DNA of 45,278 bases from Bacteroidota bacterium (GTDB lineage Bacteria; Bacteroidota; Bacteroidia; Chitinophagales; Chitinophagaceae): the NCBI GenBank assembly GCA_013289065.1, contig JABDAP010000008.1, positions 1 to 45,278 of the forward strand, written 5' to 3'. Under the pieces are notes generated by a model. The model was not told the origin of the DNA. It saw nothing but the letters and a program-made list of their open reading frames with translations, and searched no databases. Positions 26,316 through 34,103 of the stretch are shown piece after piece (the first letter of the stretch is position 1; each line of letters starts with the position of its first letter). The translations under genes were made by a program, and so were the position numbers.

Positions 26316-27758
26316 GTGATAAAAAAACTTGATATACTCATCATCCGTTCGTTTATCGGTCCCTTTATTGCTGCATTCTGCATTTCATTGTTTGTAATAA
26401 CCATGCAGTTCTTCTGGTTATACATTGATGACCTTATCGGGAAGGGCCTTGATACTTTTACCATTTTAAAACTGATCGGGCTTGTGAGCCTGGTAGATGT
26501 TCCGATGGCGCTGCCATTGGCTTTACTGTTTGCATCCATTATGACCTTTGGCAATCTTGGCGAATCTTTTGAACTCGTTGCCATTAAAGCGGCCGGTATA
26601 CCATTGCTGCGTTTTATGCGGCCATTAACAGTGATCGCCATTTTTATGAGTGGCCTGGCCTTTCTGTTTGCAAATAATATCATTCCCGTTTCACAAAAAA
26701 AATTATCGGCATTAAAATATGATATCATTGTTGCCAAGCCTGCCTTTGATATTAAGGAAGGTGTGTTTTTCGATAAGATGGAAGGTTATGTGATCAAACT
26801 GGGCAAGAAAGAAAAGAACGACAGCGTAATTCAGAATGTGATCATTTTTGAAAAAAAGAACGGGCTGCAGGATAATATGCTGATGGCTGAAAGCGGCGTG
26901 ATGCGGATCAGTAAAGACAAACGCTTTCTTGAATTCATCTTACACAACGGCTGGCGTTATGAAGAAAAAGGCGGCCGCTCAACGATCAATACTGATTTTA
27001 CGCGTATGGGATTTCGTGAATATAAAAAAATGTTCGACCTGAAAAGTTTTCAGTTAAAACAATCGGGCGACAGTTCTTTTTATGATCCCAAAATGCTTAG
27101 CCTGCGGCAGCTTAACAGCACGATAGATTCGCTGGAGAATTTAGACAGTTTCTATTATAGAAAATCTATAAGGGATATCTCTCCCTACCTGAGATTTTCG
27201 CATTATCTCGATACCGGCTGGGCAGTGATTGCGGCAGACTCTATAAAAAAAGTAAAAAAGTTCGATGAACTGATCGCAGACAGCATCAAGCAAAATGTAT
27301 ATGATGCTGCCGCGGGCCAGGTTTCAAGTGCAAAAAATAATATCGCCGTGCTGGCAACTGATTATCTGGAAAAAACAAAATCGTTGCGTTTACATGCGAT
27401 CGAATGGCACAGGAAGTTTACCCTGTCGGTTGCCTGTCTCGTCCTGTTCCTGATCGGTGCGCCATTGGGTTCTATTATACGAAGGGGCGGATTGGGTACG
27501 CCATTGGTTTTTGCCATTATCTTTTTTGTGACCTTTTATCTTTTCAACACTTTTGGTGAAAAATTTGTAAAGGCCGACCAGGCAAGCCCGTTTGTGGGTA
27601 TGTGGATGTCTACTTTTATACTTACCCCGATCGCTGTTTTCCTTATTTATAAAGCCATGCGGGATTCGCAGTTATTTAACCAGGAATTCTATTACAGATC
27701 ATTCAAACAGTTGCGGAGTTTTTTGGCTAATTTTAGGTTCACTAAAAAATCATCTTAA
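26316..27758 (+). CDS. LptF/LptG-type permease (YjgP/YjgQ family)
   Basis: A 480-residue inner-membrane component of the lipopolysaccharide export ABC transporter. Membrane segments: one at about 10-35, two at about 50-125, and three near the C-terminus (about 370-460), with a long periplasmic domain between. The motifs LPLALLFASIMTFGNLGESFELVAIKAAGI and LLRFMRP are typical coupling-helix regions. The start is GTG, preceded by AGAAAGGA, a Shine-Dalgarno-like sequence rarely seen elsewhere in this window. Only one of the two homologs (F or G) is present; the other is elsewhere. Confidence 0.9.
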   Translation: MIKKLDILIIRSFIGPFIAAFCISLFVITMQFFWLYIDDLIGKGLDTFTILKLIGLVSLVDVPMALPLALLFASIMTFGNLGESFELVAIKAAGIPLLRFMRPLTVIAIFMSGLAFLFANNIIPVSQKKLSALKYDIIVAKPAFDIKEGVFFDKMEGYVIKLGKKEKNDSVIQNVIIFEKKNGLQDNMLMAESGVMRISKDKRFLEFILHNGWRYEEKGGRSTINTDFTRMGFREYKKMFDLKSFQLKQSGDSSFYDPKMLSLRQLNSTIDSLENLDSFYYRKSIRDISPYLRFSHYLDTGWAVIAADSIKKVKKFDELIADSIKQNVYDAAAGQVSSAKNNIAVLATDYLEKTKSLRLHAIEWHRKFTLSVACLVLFLIGAPLGSIIRRGGLGTPLVFAIIFFVTFYLFNTFGEKFVKADQASPFVGMWMSTFILTPIAVFLIYKAMRDSQLFNQEFYYRSFKQLRSFLANFRFTKKSS

Positions 27759-27770
27759 AACCATTTATTT

Positions 27771-28499
27771 ATGTCAACGCATAATTCAGGCCGCCGCAGG
27801 TTCATTAAAACTACCGGCATCGCCGCAGCAGGTATCAGTATTGCAGGATTGCCGTCGGTATTACATGCAGGAACGGTTACTGCTGGCAATACATTTACAC
27901 AACAGCCTTTGCCTTATAGTTACACTGCACTCGAACCGGTGATCGATGCAATGACGATGGAAATACATTACAGTAAACATGCAAGCGCTTATGCAAAAAA
28001 TTTAGCTGAAGCATGTACCGCCGAAAAAGTTGATCCAAACAGTACGCGGCTGGAAGATGTATTGCGTAACATTTCAAAATATTCGCCAAAAATGCGCAAC
28101 AATGGCGGCGGGCATTATAACCATGAATTATTCTGGCAATGCATGAAACCCGGTACGGCAACCAATCCTTCAGGAGCGCTTGCTTCAGCCATCACTCAAA
28201 ATTTTGGTTCACTCGATGCATGTAAACTACAGTTTTCAGATGCCGGCAAGAACCGTTTCGGCAGTGGATGGGCATGGCTGATCTTAACCCCTGATAAAAA
28301 ATTAGTAATTGGTTCAACACCTAACCAGGATAATCCATTGATGGATACAACCGACCTGAAAGGCATGCCATTATTAGGGCTGGATGTTTGGGAACATGCT
28401 TACTATCTCAAATATCAAAACAAAAGGCCCGACTATATCACAAACTGGTGGAATGTGGTGAACTGGGATTTTGTGCAGAAGCGTTACGAGACCGCATAG
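27771..28499 (+). CDS. Fe/Mn superoxide dismutase with Tat signal peptide
   Basis: A 242-residue enzyme that converts superoxide to hydrogen peroxide and oxygen. The N-terminus has a twin-arginine motif (GRRRFIK, residues 7-13), a hydrophobic stretch and an AGT-type cleavage region near 33, so it should be exported folded. Metal ligands are His66, His118 (GGGHYNHELFW), Asp205 and His209 (DVWEHAYY). GGGH plus NQDNPLM (Gln186) are signatures of the Mn or cambialistic type rather than strict Fe enzymes. It starts 12 bp after the LptF-type gene and may be co-transcribed. The heptad hairpin 28506-28565 follows its stop. Confidence 0.93.
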   Translation: MSTHNSGRRRFIKTTGIAAAGISIAGLPSVLHAGTVTAGNTFTQQPLPYSYTALEPVIDAMTMEIHYSKHASAYAKNLAEACTAEKVDPNSTRLEDVLRNISKYSPKMRNNGGGHYNHELFWQCMKPGTATNPSGALASAITQNFGSLDACKLQFSDAGKNRFGSGWAWLILTPDKKLVIGSTPNQDNPLMDTTDLKGMPLLGLDVWEHAYYLKYQNKRPDYITNWWNVVNWDFVQKRYETA

Positions 28500-28505
28500 A
28501 AATAA

Positions 28506-28574
28506 GTTAAAAGTGAATAGTTAAAAGTGAATAGTCATTTATTTCACTTTTAACTATTCACTTTTCATTTTAAC
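28506..28574. repeat. Heptad hairpin with 22-bp perfect stem
   Basis: Words gttaaaa, gtgaata, gttaaaa, gtgaata (28506-28533) face their complement. 28509-28530 pairs with 28544-28565 without a mismatch around a 13-nt loop. It lies 7 nt after the superoxide dismutase stop and ends just before the OsmC gene start. Confidence 0.93.
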
Positions 28575-28582
28575 TGATATAC

Positions 28583-28993
28583 ATGAAGACGATAACAAAA
28601 TGGGTGGATGCATTGGCATTTGATGCAACCGCAGACAGCGGCCACACGGTTCGTATTGATACATCTGTTGAAGGCGGCGGGTTAGGCAGTGGCATGAACC
28701 CAAAAAAAATGGTACTCGGCGCATTGAGCGGTTGCAGCGGAATGGATGTGGTGGAGATATTAAAAAAAATGAAAGTTTATTTTACCAAACTGGAAATAGA
28801 AGCAGAAGCCGAACAAACAGAAGATCATCCGAAAGTGTATAAGTCGATCAACATGGTTTATAAGATCGATGCCAAACAGGATGATCTTGACAAAGTAAAA
28901 AGAGCAATAAGTTTATCGCAGGAAAAATATTGCGGTGTATCTGCCATGCTTGCCAAACATTGTGCGATCAATTATACAATAGAATTAATTTGA
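28583..28993 (+). CDS. OsmC/Ohr family protein
   Basis: A 136-residue cytoplasmic protein of the OsmC family, thiol-dependent hydroperoxide reductases. The two conserved Cys are present: Cys51 in LSGCSGMDVVEIL and Cys117 in EKYCGVSAML. The sequence LGSGMNPKKMVLGALSGC is closer to the YhfA-like branch than to Ohr or OsmC proper, whose activity is less well defined. Its neighbour is a superoxide dismutase, which hints at oxidative-stress defence, though a hairpin element separates them. Confidence 0.9.
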   Translation: MKTITKWVDALAFDATADSGHTVRIDTSVEGGGLGSGMNPKKMVLGALSGCSGMDVVEILKKMKVYFTKLEIEAEAEQTEDHPKVYKSINMVYKIDAKQDDLDKVKRAISLSQEKYCGVSAMLAKHCAINYTIELI

Positions 28994-28994
28994 T

Positions 28995-29073
28995 CCCGCA
29001 AGGCGGGAGAAAATTTGAAAATTTTCATAGCAATCCCATTTTCAAATTTGCACACTTTCAAATTTTCAAATTA
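28995..29073. repeat. Octad hairpin element before the CDF gene
   Basis: A GC-rich mini-hairpin (cccgc/gcggg, 28995-29007) is followed by 8-nt words: gaaaattt-type on the left (29010-29026) and ttcaaatt at 29041, 29057 and 29065 on the right. A 13-bp perfect stem forms between 29012-29024 and 29061-29073. The element ends 1 nt before the ATG of the next gene at 29075. Confidence 0.85.
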
Positions 29074-29074
29074 C

Positions 29075-30058
29075 ATGCATTCTTCCAAACAAAACTTTCG
29101 CGTACAATTCTGGATCACGGTACTGAGTGTGGTATTGTTCCTTACCAAGATCATCGCTTATGAGTTTACGCATTCTCTCGCTATTCTTACGGATGCGCTG
29201 GAAAGTATTGTGAATGTGATGGCAGGCTTTATCGGGTTGTATAGTTTATATGTGGCCGCCAAACCGCGCGATCTCGATCATCCATACGGACATGGAAAAG
29301 CCGAATTCGTTTCAGCCGCAATTGAAGGCGGGCTGATCGTTGGCGCAGGCATCATGATCATTTATGAAACAGTTTTAAATTTTGTACAACACAGCCCGCT
29401 TGAAAAACTAAATATTGGTTTGTGGCTGATCGTGATCACTGCTGTGGTAAATTTTATTGCAGGAACTATTTGCATTAATATAGGCAAAAAAAATTCATCG
29501 CCAGCATTACAGGCAAGCGGCAAACACTTACAGGTTGACACGTATTCTACTTTAGGCATTATTGCAGGATTGATCATTATACTTTTGACCAATCTGTTTT
29601 GGCTCGACAAAGTAATTGCCCTGGGAATGGGCGTGCTGATCATATACAACGGTTATAAAATAATCCGCTCATCGCTTGCCGGTATCATGGATGAAGCCGA
29701 TATCAAACTGTTGAACCAGTTCATCAAAATACTGAATGAGAACAGGCGCGCCAACTGGATCGATCTTCACAATCTACGTGTGATCAAGTATGGCTCATTA
29801 TTGCATTTTGATTGCCATCTTACCGTTCCATGGTATTTAAATATCAATGAAGCACATGTTGAGATAGATGAGCTTCATATATTAATTAAAAAGCAGTTTG
29901 GCGACGCGAGCGAGTTGTTTGTGCATACAGATGGTTGTCTTCCCACAGGTTGCCCTATCTGTATCAAAACCGATTGCCCGGTACGGCAACATGTTTTTGA
30001 AAAAAGGTTGCAATGGACTTTGGAGAATATCATATCGAATGAAAAACATCATTTATAA
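29075..30058 (+). CDS. Cation diffusion facilitator (CDF) efflux protein
   Basis: A 327-residue inner-membrane antiporter that exports divalent metals such as Zn. Six membrane segments are expected; the metal-site helices hold THSLAILTDALESIVN and the HPYGHGKAEF loop, with the second site pattern in a later helix (SGKHLQVDTYSTLG). The cytoplasmic C-terminal domain ends in a Cys-rich segment (DGCLPTGCPICIKTDCPV) that may bind metal. The frame is open from 29015, but the first 20 codons there are translated hairpin repeat, so the start is placed at 29075 (MHSSKQNF). Confidence 0.92.
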   Translation: MHSSKQNFRVQFWITVLSVVLFLTKIIAYEFTHSLAILTDALESIVNVMAGFIGLYSLYVAAKPRDLDHPYGHGKAEFVSAAIEGGLIVGAGIMIIYETVLNFVQHSPLEKLNIGLWLIVITAVVNFIAGTICINIGKKNSSPALQASGKHLQVDTYSTLGIIAGLIIILLTNLFWLDKVIALGMGVLIIYNGYKIIRSSLAGIMDEADIKLLNQFIKILNENRRANWIDLHNLRVIKYGSLLHFDCHLTVPWYLNINEAHVEIDELHILIKKQFGDASELFVHTDGCLPTGCPICIKTDCPVRQHVFEKRLQWTLENIISNEKHHL

Positions 30059-30062
30059 AATC

Positions 30063-30124
30063 GTGAGGCGTGAGACGTGAGTAAAAGAAAATCTCACTCA
30101 CGCCTGACGACTCACGGCTCACGC
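30063..30124. repeat. Heptad hairpin element (gtgag words)
   Basis: Words gtgaggc, gtgagac, gtgagta (30063-30083) face ctcactc, acgcctg, acgactc, acggctc, acgc (30093-30124). The arms are imperfect complements. It follows the CDF stop codon by 4 nt, between two plus-strand genes. Confidence 0.87.
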
Positions 30125-30223
30125 AAAACCTTTTACAAAATCTTACATAGCACATCATTTCCTTTGTAAATTTGTTTATAATTAAATATCATCAATTATA
30201 TAATTAATCTCAAAATCAAGATC

Positions 30224-31597
30224 ATGAAGGTTTGGAAAGATTATCAGGAACAAAACAAGGATCGTTTTTTAAACGAATTACTGGAGTTGTTACGCATACC
30301 AAGTGTAAGCGCACGCAGCGAGCACAAAGAAGATATGTTGCGTTGTGCTGAAGCAGTTAAAAAAAGATTACTTGAAGCGGGCGCTGATACCGTAACCATT
30401 TATCCCACGGCCGGCCATCCGGTTGTGTATGGAGAAAAAATATTTGATGCATCTAAACCAACCATATTGGTATACGGGCATTACGATGTGCAGCCTGCCG
30501 ATCCGCTGGAACTCTGGAACAGCGGGCCCTTTGAGCCGGTGATCAAAGACGGAAAGATATTTGCACGCGGTTCGTGTGATGACAAGGGCCAGTTCTATAT
30601 GCATGTAAAAGCATTGGAAACTATGACAAAAACAAACACCCTGCAGGCCAACGTTAAATTTATCATTGAAGGGGAAGAAGAAGTGGGAAGCCCTAACCTC
30701 GCCACATTTGTAAAAGCAAATAAAGAATTACTAAAAGCCGATGTGATACTGATCAGCGATACTTCTATGTTAAGTATTGATACGCCTTCTATTGATATCG
30801 GCGTTCGCGGATTGAGTTATATTGAAGTGGAAGTAACCGGGCCTAACCGCGACCTGCACAGCGGTGTATATGGCGGCGCTGTTGCAAACCCGATCACGAT
30901 GCTGGCAAAAATGATTGCGGGTTGCCATGATGAAAATAATCATATCACTATCCCCGGTTTTTATGATGATGTGGTAAATGCAACCGATGAAGAAAGAAAA
31001 AAAATGGCGCAGGCGCCTTATGATGAAAATGCATATAAAAAAGACCTGGGTGTAACCGATCTCTGGGGCGAAAAAAATTACACAACCAATGAAAGAACCG
31101 GGATCCGCCCAACACTTGAAGTAAATGGGATCTGGGGTGGATATACTGGCGAAGGCGCAAAAACGGTTTTGCCATCAAAAGCTTTTGCAAAAATTTCGTG
31201 CAGGCTCGTACCGGATCAATCCTCAACCAGGATCACAGAAAAAATACTGAATTATTTTAAAAGTATTGCACCGGCCGGCGTAACGGTAAAAGCAGCAGAG
31301 CATCATGGCGGTGAGCCGTATATGACACCAATTGATTCCGATGCATACAAAGCGGCAGCCAAAGCCATTCACGCAACTTTTGGAAAAGACCCGATACCTG
31401 TTCGCGGTGGCGGAAGCATTCCTATCTGTGCATTGTTTGAAAAAGAACTGGGATTGAAGATCGTGTTCATGGGATTTGGATTAGATAGCGACAACCTTCA
31501 CAGCCCGAATGAAAAATTTGATCTCGTTAATTTTTATAAAGGCATTGAAACGATCCCATACTTTCATCGGTTTTATACAGAAATGAAAAGTTCATAG
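30224..31597 (+). CDS. M20 family dipeptidase/carboxypeptidase
   Basis: A 457-residue cytosolic zinc peptidase (M20F/CNDP-like). Metal and catalytic residues: His in VYGHYDVQP, Asp in RGSCDDKGQ, the Glu pair in EGEEEVGS, Asp in ISDTSM and His in LDSDNLHSPNEKF. A dimerisation domain (about 195-345) is inserted as usual. The heptad element 31594-31635 overlaps its last codon region (stop at 31595-31597). Confidence 0.95.
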   Translation: MKVWKDYQEQNKDRFLNELLELLRIPSVSARSEHKEDMLRCAEAVKKRLLEAGADTVTIYPTAGHPVVYGEKIFDASKPTILVYGHYDVQPADPLELWNSGPFEPVIKDGKIFARGSCDDKGQFYMHVKALETMTKTNTLQANVKFIIEGEEEVGSPNLATFVKANKELLKADVILISDTSMLSIDTPSIDIGVRGLSYIEVEVTGPNRDLHSGVYGGAVANPITMLAKMIAGCHDENNHITIPGFYDDVVNATDEERKKMAQAPYDENAYKKDLGVTDLWGEKNYTTNERTGIRPTLEVNGIWGGYTGEGAKTVLPSKAFAKISCRLVPDQSSTRITEKILNYFKSIAPAGVTVKAAEHHGGEPYMTPIDSDAYKAAAKAIHATFGKDPIPVRGGGSIPICALFEKELGLKIVFMGFGLDSDNLHSPNEKFDLVNFYKGIETIPYFHRFYTEMKSS

Positions 31598-31637
31598 TTT
31601 ATAGACCATAGTCCATGGACCATGGTCAATGGACTAT
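31594..31637. repeat. Heptad palindrome element
   Basis: Six perfect-length words: atagttt, atagacc, atagtcc, atggacc, atggtca, atggact. Arms 31608-31616 and 31629-31637 are complementary, enclosing the inner palindrome gaccatggtc (31618-31627). The stop codon of the dipeptidase gene lies in the first word and the next gene starts 10 nt after the element. Confidence 0.88.
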
Positions 31638-31647
31638 TATTCTTATC

Positions 31648-32037
31648 ATGGCAGACGCAAAAGAAAAATTACGCATCGATAAATATCTCTGGGCCATCCG
31701 TTTATTTAAAACAAGAAGCCAGGCGGGTGATGCATGTGATAAAGGCAAAGTAAAAATGAAAGGCGATGCAGTGAAAGCTTCACGCATTGTAAACATCGGC
31801 GATGAGTATGATGTAAAAACCGAATCCCGCAAATGGGTGATACGGGTTACCGGCCTTTTACACAGCCGCGTTCAATATGCAGAAGCCATAAAATATTATA
31901 TGGATATTACGCCCGCCGAAGAACTGGATCGTATTAAATTTGATGCGGCAACTTTTCAAACAGGTAAACGCATGAGTAAAATAGGCCGGCCTACAAAAAG
32001 AGAAAGGCGAGACCTGGGTGGTTTTATGGAACAATAA
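31648..32037 (+). CDS. S4-domain RNA-binding protein, Hsp15-like
   Basis: A 129-residue protein of the Hsp15 (HslR) family, which binds free 50S subunits carrying a stalled nascent chain. S4 motif: LRIDKYLWAIRLFKTRSQAGDACDKGKVKMKG (residues about 6-40), followed by a basic tail (GRPTKRERRDLGGF). The frame extends upstream to 31615, but that part is translated repeat; the start at 31648 (MADAKEKLRIDKYLW) fits homologs. Confidence 0.9.
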   Translation: MADAKEKLRIDKYLWAIRLFKTRSQAGDACDKGKVKMKGDAVKASRIVNIGDEYDVKTESRKWVIRVTGLLHSRVQYAEAIKYYMDITPAEELDRIKFDAATFQTGKRMSKIGRPTKRERRDLGGFMEQ

Positions 32038-32049
32038 AAAATAGTTAGT

Positions 32050-32457
32050 ATGAAAAATAAATTACTGCTGCTGTTTATTGTAACGATGTTCTTAACAGCT
32101 GTCAAAACTTATGCTCAGGATACCAAAGATTCAGTGGCCGCTGTTGCGAATCCTGAAAAAAGGGCTGAGTTCAAAGGAGGCCTGAACGCGTGGTCAAAAT
32201 TTCTGGAAACAAATCTCGACAGGAACCTGTTAACCCGGCAAGGCGCACCAGGCGGGCGTTACACGGTGATCGGTAATTTCCTGATTGATTCTGAAGGAGC
32301 CATTCATGACATACAAATTGAAAGAGATCCGGGTTATGGCACAGCTGCAGAATTTACACGCATACTGAAACTCAGCAGCAAAAATTGGTCACCTGCTTTT
32401 GATAAAGGCAAACCGGTTCCATACCGTCACAAACAATCGCTGACATTTGTGAATTGA
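32050..32457 (+). CDS. Secreted TonB-C-terminal-like protein, copy 1
   Basis: A 135-residue protein with a signal peptide (cleavage near TYAQ) followed directly by a fold resembling the C-terminal domain of TonB: AEFKGGLNAWSKFLETNLDRNL, YTVIGNFLIDSEGAIHDIQIERDPGYG, and LKLSSKNWSPAFDKGKPVPYRHKQSLTF. There is no N-terminal membrane anchor or Pro-rich spanner, so it cannot act as a normal TonB. It starts 13 bp after the Hsp15-like gene and is the first of three tandem copies. Confidence 0.82.
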   Translation: MKNKLLLLFIVTMFLTAVKTYAQDTKDSVAAVANPEKRAEFKGGLNAWSKFLETNLDRNLLTRQGAPGGRYTVIGNFLIDSEGAIHDIQIERDPGYGTAAEFTRILKLSSKNWSPAFDKGKPVPYRHKQSLTFVN

Positions 32458-32467
32458 TTAAAATAGG

Positions 32468-32854
32468 ATGAAAAAAACAGCTGCATTCCTGATCGTATTA
32501 TTTTCTTTCACCGGCATTCAGGCGCAGGATAATAATACGCCTGCATTTTTTCCGGGTGGAGATACTGCTTGGCAACAATACCTCGATACAGGTTTTCATG
32601 TAAAACTGATGTCTTCGCAAATGACACAAAAAGAAAAAGATAGGTTTGGCAGCACACAACGCGTAGTGTATACTTTTAATGTGCTGGCAGATGGAACGAT
32701 CGGGCTGATCAATATTGAAGGGCAGATAAGCCAGCCCGTTAGAAATGAGATCTACCGTGTATTGAGATCTTCTCCAAAATGGATCCCCGCCACATTAAAC
32801 GGCAAAGCTTCTACTTATCGGAAACGGCAGGTCTCCACTTTTGTATTTAATTAA
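32468..32854 (+). CDS. Secreted TonB-C-terminal-like protein, copy 2
   Basis: A 128-residue exported protein (signal peptide to about GIQAQ). It shares with copies 1 and 3 the FPGGDTAWQQYLDTG helix, the central strand (RVVYTFNVLADGTIGLINIEG) and the C-terminal SPKWIPATLNGKASTYRKRQVSTF segment, but is the most divergent of the three. 10 bp separate it from copy 1. Confidence 0.82.
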   Translation: MKKTAAFLIVLFSFTGIQAQDNNTPAFFPGGDTAWQQYLDTGFHVKLMSSQMTQKEKDRFGSTQRVVYTFNVLADGTIGLINIEGQISQPVRNEIYRVLRSSPKWIPATLNGKASTYRKRQVSTFVFN

Positions 32855-32861
32855 ATGGCGT

Positions 32862-33296
32862 ATGAAAATCTTTTCTTTGATCATAGCTTCTTTAATTTTT
32901 TTTACCGGCTTTTCGCAGGAAAAGAAAGATAGCACAGAGGTGATGCAAAGCATAGCACATCCTGAACATCCTGCTGAGTTTCCGGGCGGTAATGCGCAAT
33001 GGATAAAATACCTGGAGAGAAATATGAACCGGGAGATCGCACATAAATATCTTAGCATACCCAAAGGGGAGAAGTTTGTTAAACAAACAGTGCAACTACT
33101 TTTCGAGATAGGCACGGAAGGGCAGACCATGCATATTGTTGTAGAGAACCTGGCAGATATTCATCCCGCAATAGCAAAGGAAGCAGTACGCATCATTACC
33201 GAAAGCCCTAAATGGAAACCTGCTTCACAGGATGGAAAACCGGTCACTGATCAACGCAGGCAAAAGCTGAGTTTTATGTGGAGCAATAGCTTTTGA
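32862..33296 (+). CDS. Secreted TonB-C-terminal-like protein, copy 3
   Basis: A 144-residue exported protein (signal peptide to about GFSQ). Conserved parts: [21 protein letters not shown], the [23 protein letters not shown] strand and [25 protein letters not shown]. The start at 32862 ([11 protein letters not shown]) gives a proper signal peptide; the frame reaches back to 32841, overlapping copy 2. trmD begins 23 bp after it. Confidence 0.82.
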   Translation: MKIFSLIIASLIFFTGFSQEKKDSTEVMQSIAHPEHPAEFPGGNAQWIKYLERNMNREIAHKYLSIPKGEKFVKQTVQLLFEIGTEGQTMHIVVENLADIHPAIAKEAVRIITESPKWKPASQDGKPVTDQRRQKLSFMWSNSF

Positions 33297-33319
33297 TTTT
33301 TTTTCAGCACTTTTACAGC

Positions 33320-34000
33320 ATGCAGATCGATATCATCACGGTAGTTCCTGAATTATTAGAGAGCCCTTTCAATCACAGCATCATGAAACGTGCAAAGGAA
33401 AAAGGATTGCTCAATGTAAACCTGTATAATCTGCGCAGGTGGGCCATTAATAAACATATGCAGGTTGACGATTATCAATTCGGTGGCGGCGCAGGAATGG
33501 TAATGATGCCCGAACCTTTAGCCAATGCTATCGATGAATTACAACAGGCAAAAAAGTATGATGAAATTATTTTTATGACGCCTGACGGAGAATCATTCAA
33601 TCAAAAAACGGCAAACAGTTTATCACTCAAAGAAAATATACTGATCATCTGCGGCCATTACAAAGGCATTGATGAACGCATCCGGCAGAAATATATTACC
33701 AGAGAAATTTCCATCGGCGATTATGTATTAAGTGGCGGCGAACTGGCTGCTGCAGTAGTGGTTGATGCGATCGGCCGTTTATTACCCGGTGTATTGAATG
33801 ATGAAACTTCTGCGCTGTTTGATTCGTTCCAGGATAATTTACTCGCACCGCCGGTATATACGCGCCCCGCAGATTTTCGTGGCAATAAGGTACCCGATGT
33901 GCTCTTACAGGGCGATCCGAAAAAAGTAGAAGAATGGCGGCATGAACAATCATTGCTCAGGACAAAAGAGCGGAGGCCGGATCTGTTAGATGAGGAATAA
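33320..34000 (+). CDS. trmD: tRNA (guanine-N1-)-methyltransferase
   Basis: SPOUT-family enzyme that makes m1G37 in tRNAs and prevents frameshifting. The 226 residues contain [26 protein letters not shown] and the knot region [30 protein letters not shown]. The start at 33320 ([14 protein letters not shown]) matches the family; the frame extends to 33293. It stands apart from rpsP-rimM, with which it is linked in many bacteria. A strong hairpin follows the stop. Confidence 0.96.
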   Translation: MQIDIITVVPELLESPFNHSIMKRAKEKGLLNVNLYNLRRWAINKHMQVDDYQFGGGAGMVMMPEPLANAIDELQQAKKYDEIIFMTPDGESFNQKTANSLSLKENILIICGHYKGIDERIRQKYITREISIGDYVLSGGELAAAVVVDAIGRLLPGVLNDETSALFDSFQDNLLAPPVYTRPADFRGNKVPDVLLQGDPKKVEEWRHEQSLLRTKERRPDLLDEE

Positions 34001-34003
34001 AAA

Positions 34004-34096
34004 GTTAAACCAGGTTAAAAAAGTTAAAAGGGTTAAAAAGGCCGGTATAATACCAAACCTTTTTAACCCTTTTAACCAGTTTAACTTTTTTAACCT
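34004..34096. repeat. Nonad hairpin with 19-bp perfect stem
   Basis: gttaaa words at 34004, 34014, 34023 and 34032 face ttaac words at 34063, 34072, 34081 and 34090 (9-nt period). 34023-34041 pairs perfectly with 34058-34076. It lies between the convergent stops of trmD (34000) and 34104 and could terminate both. Confidence 0.92.
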
Positions 34097-34103
34097 CGCC
34101 TAA

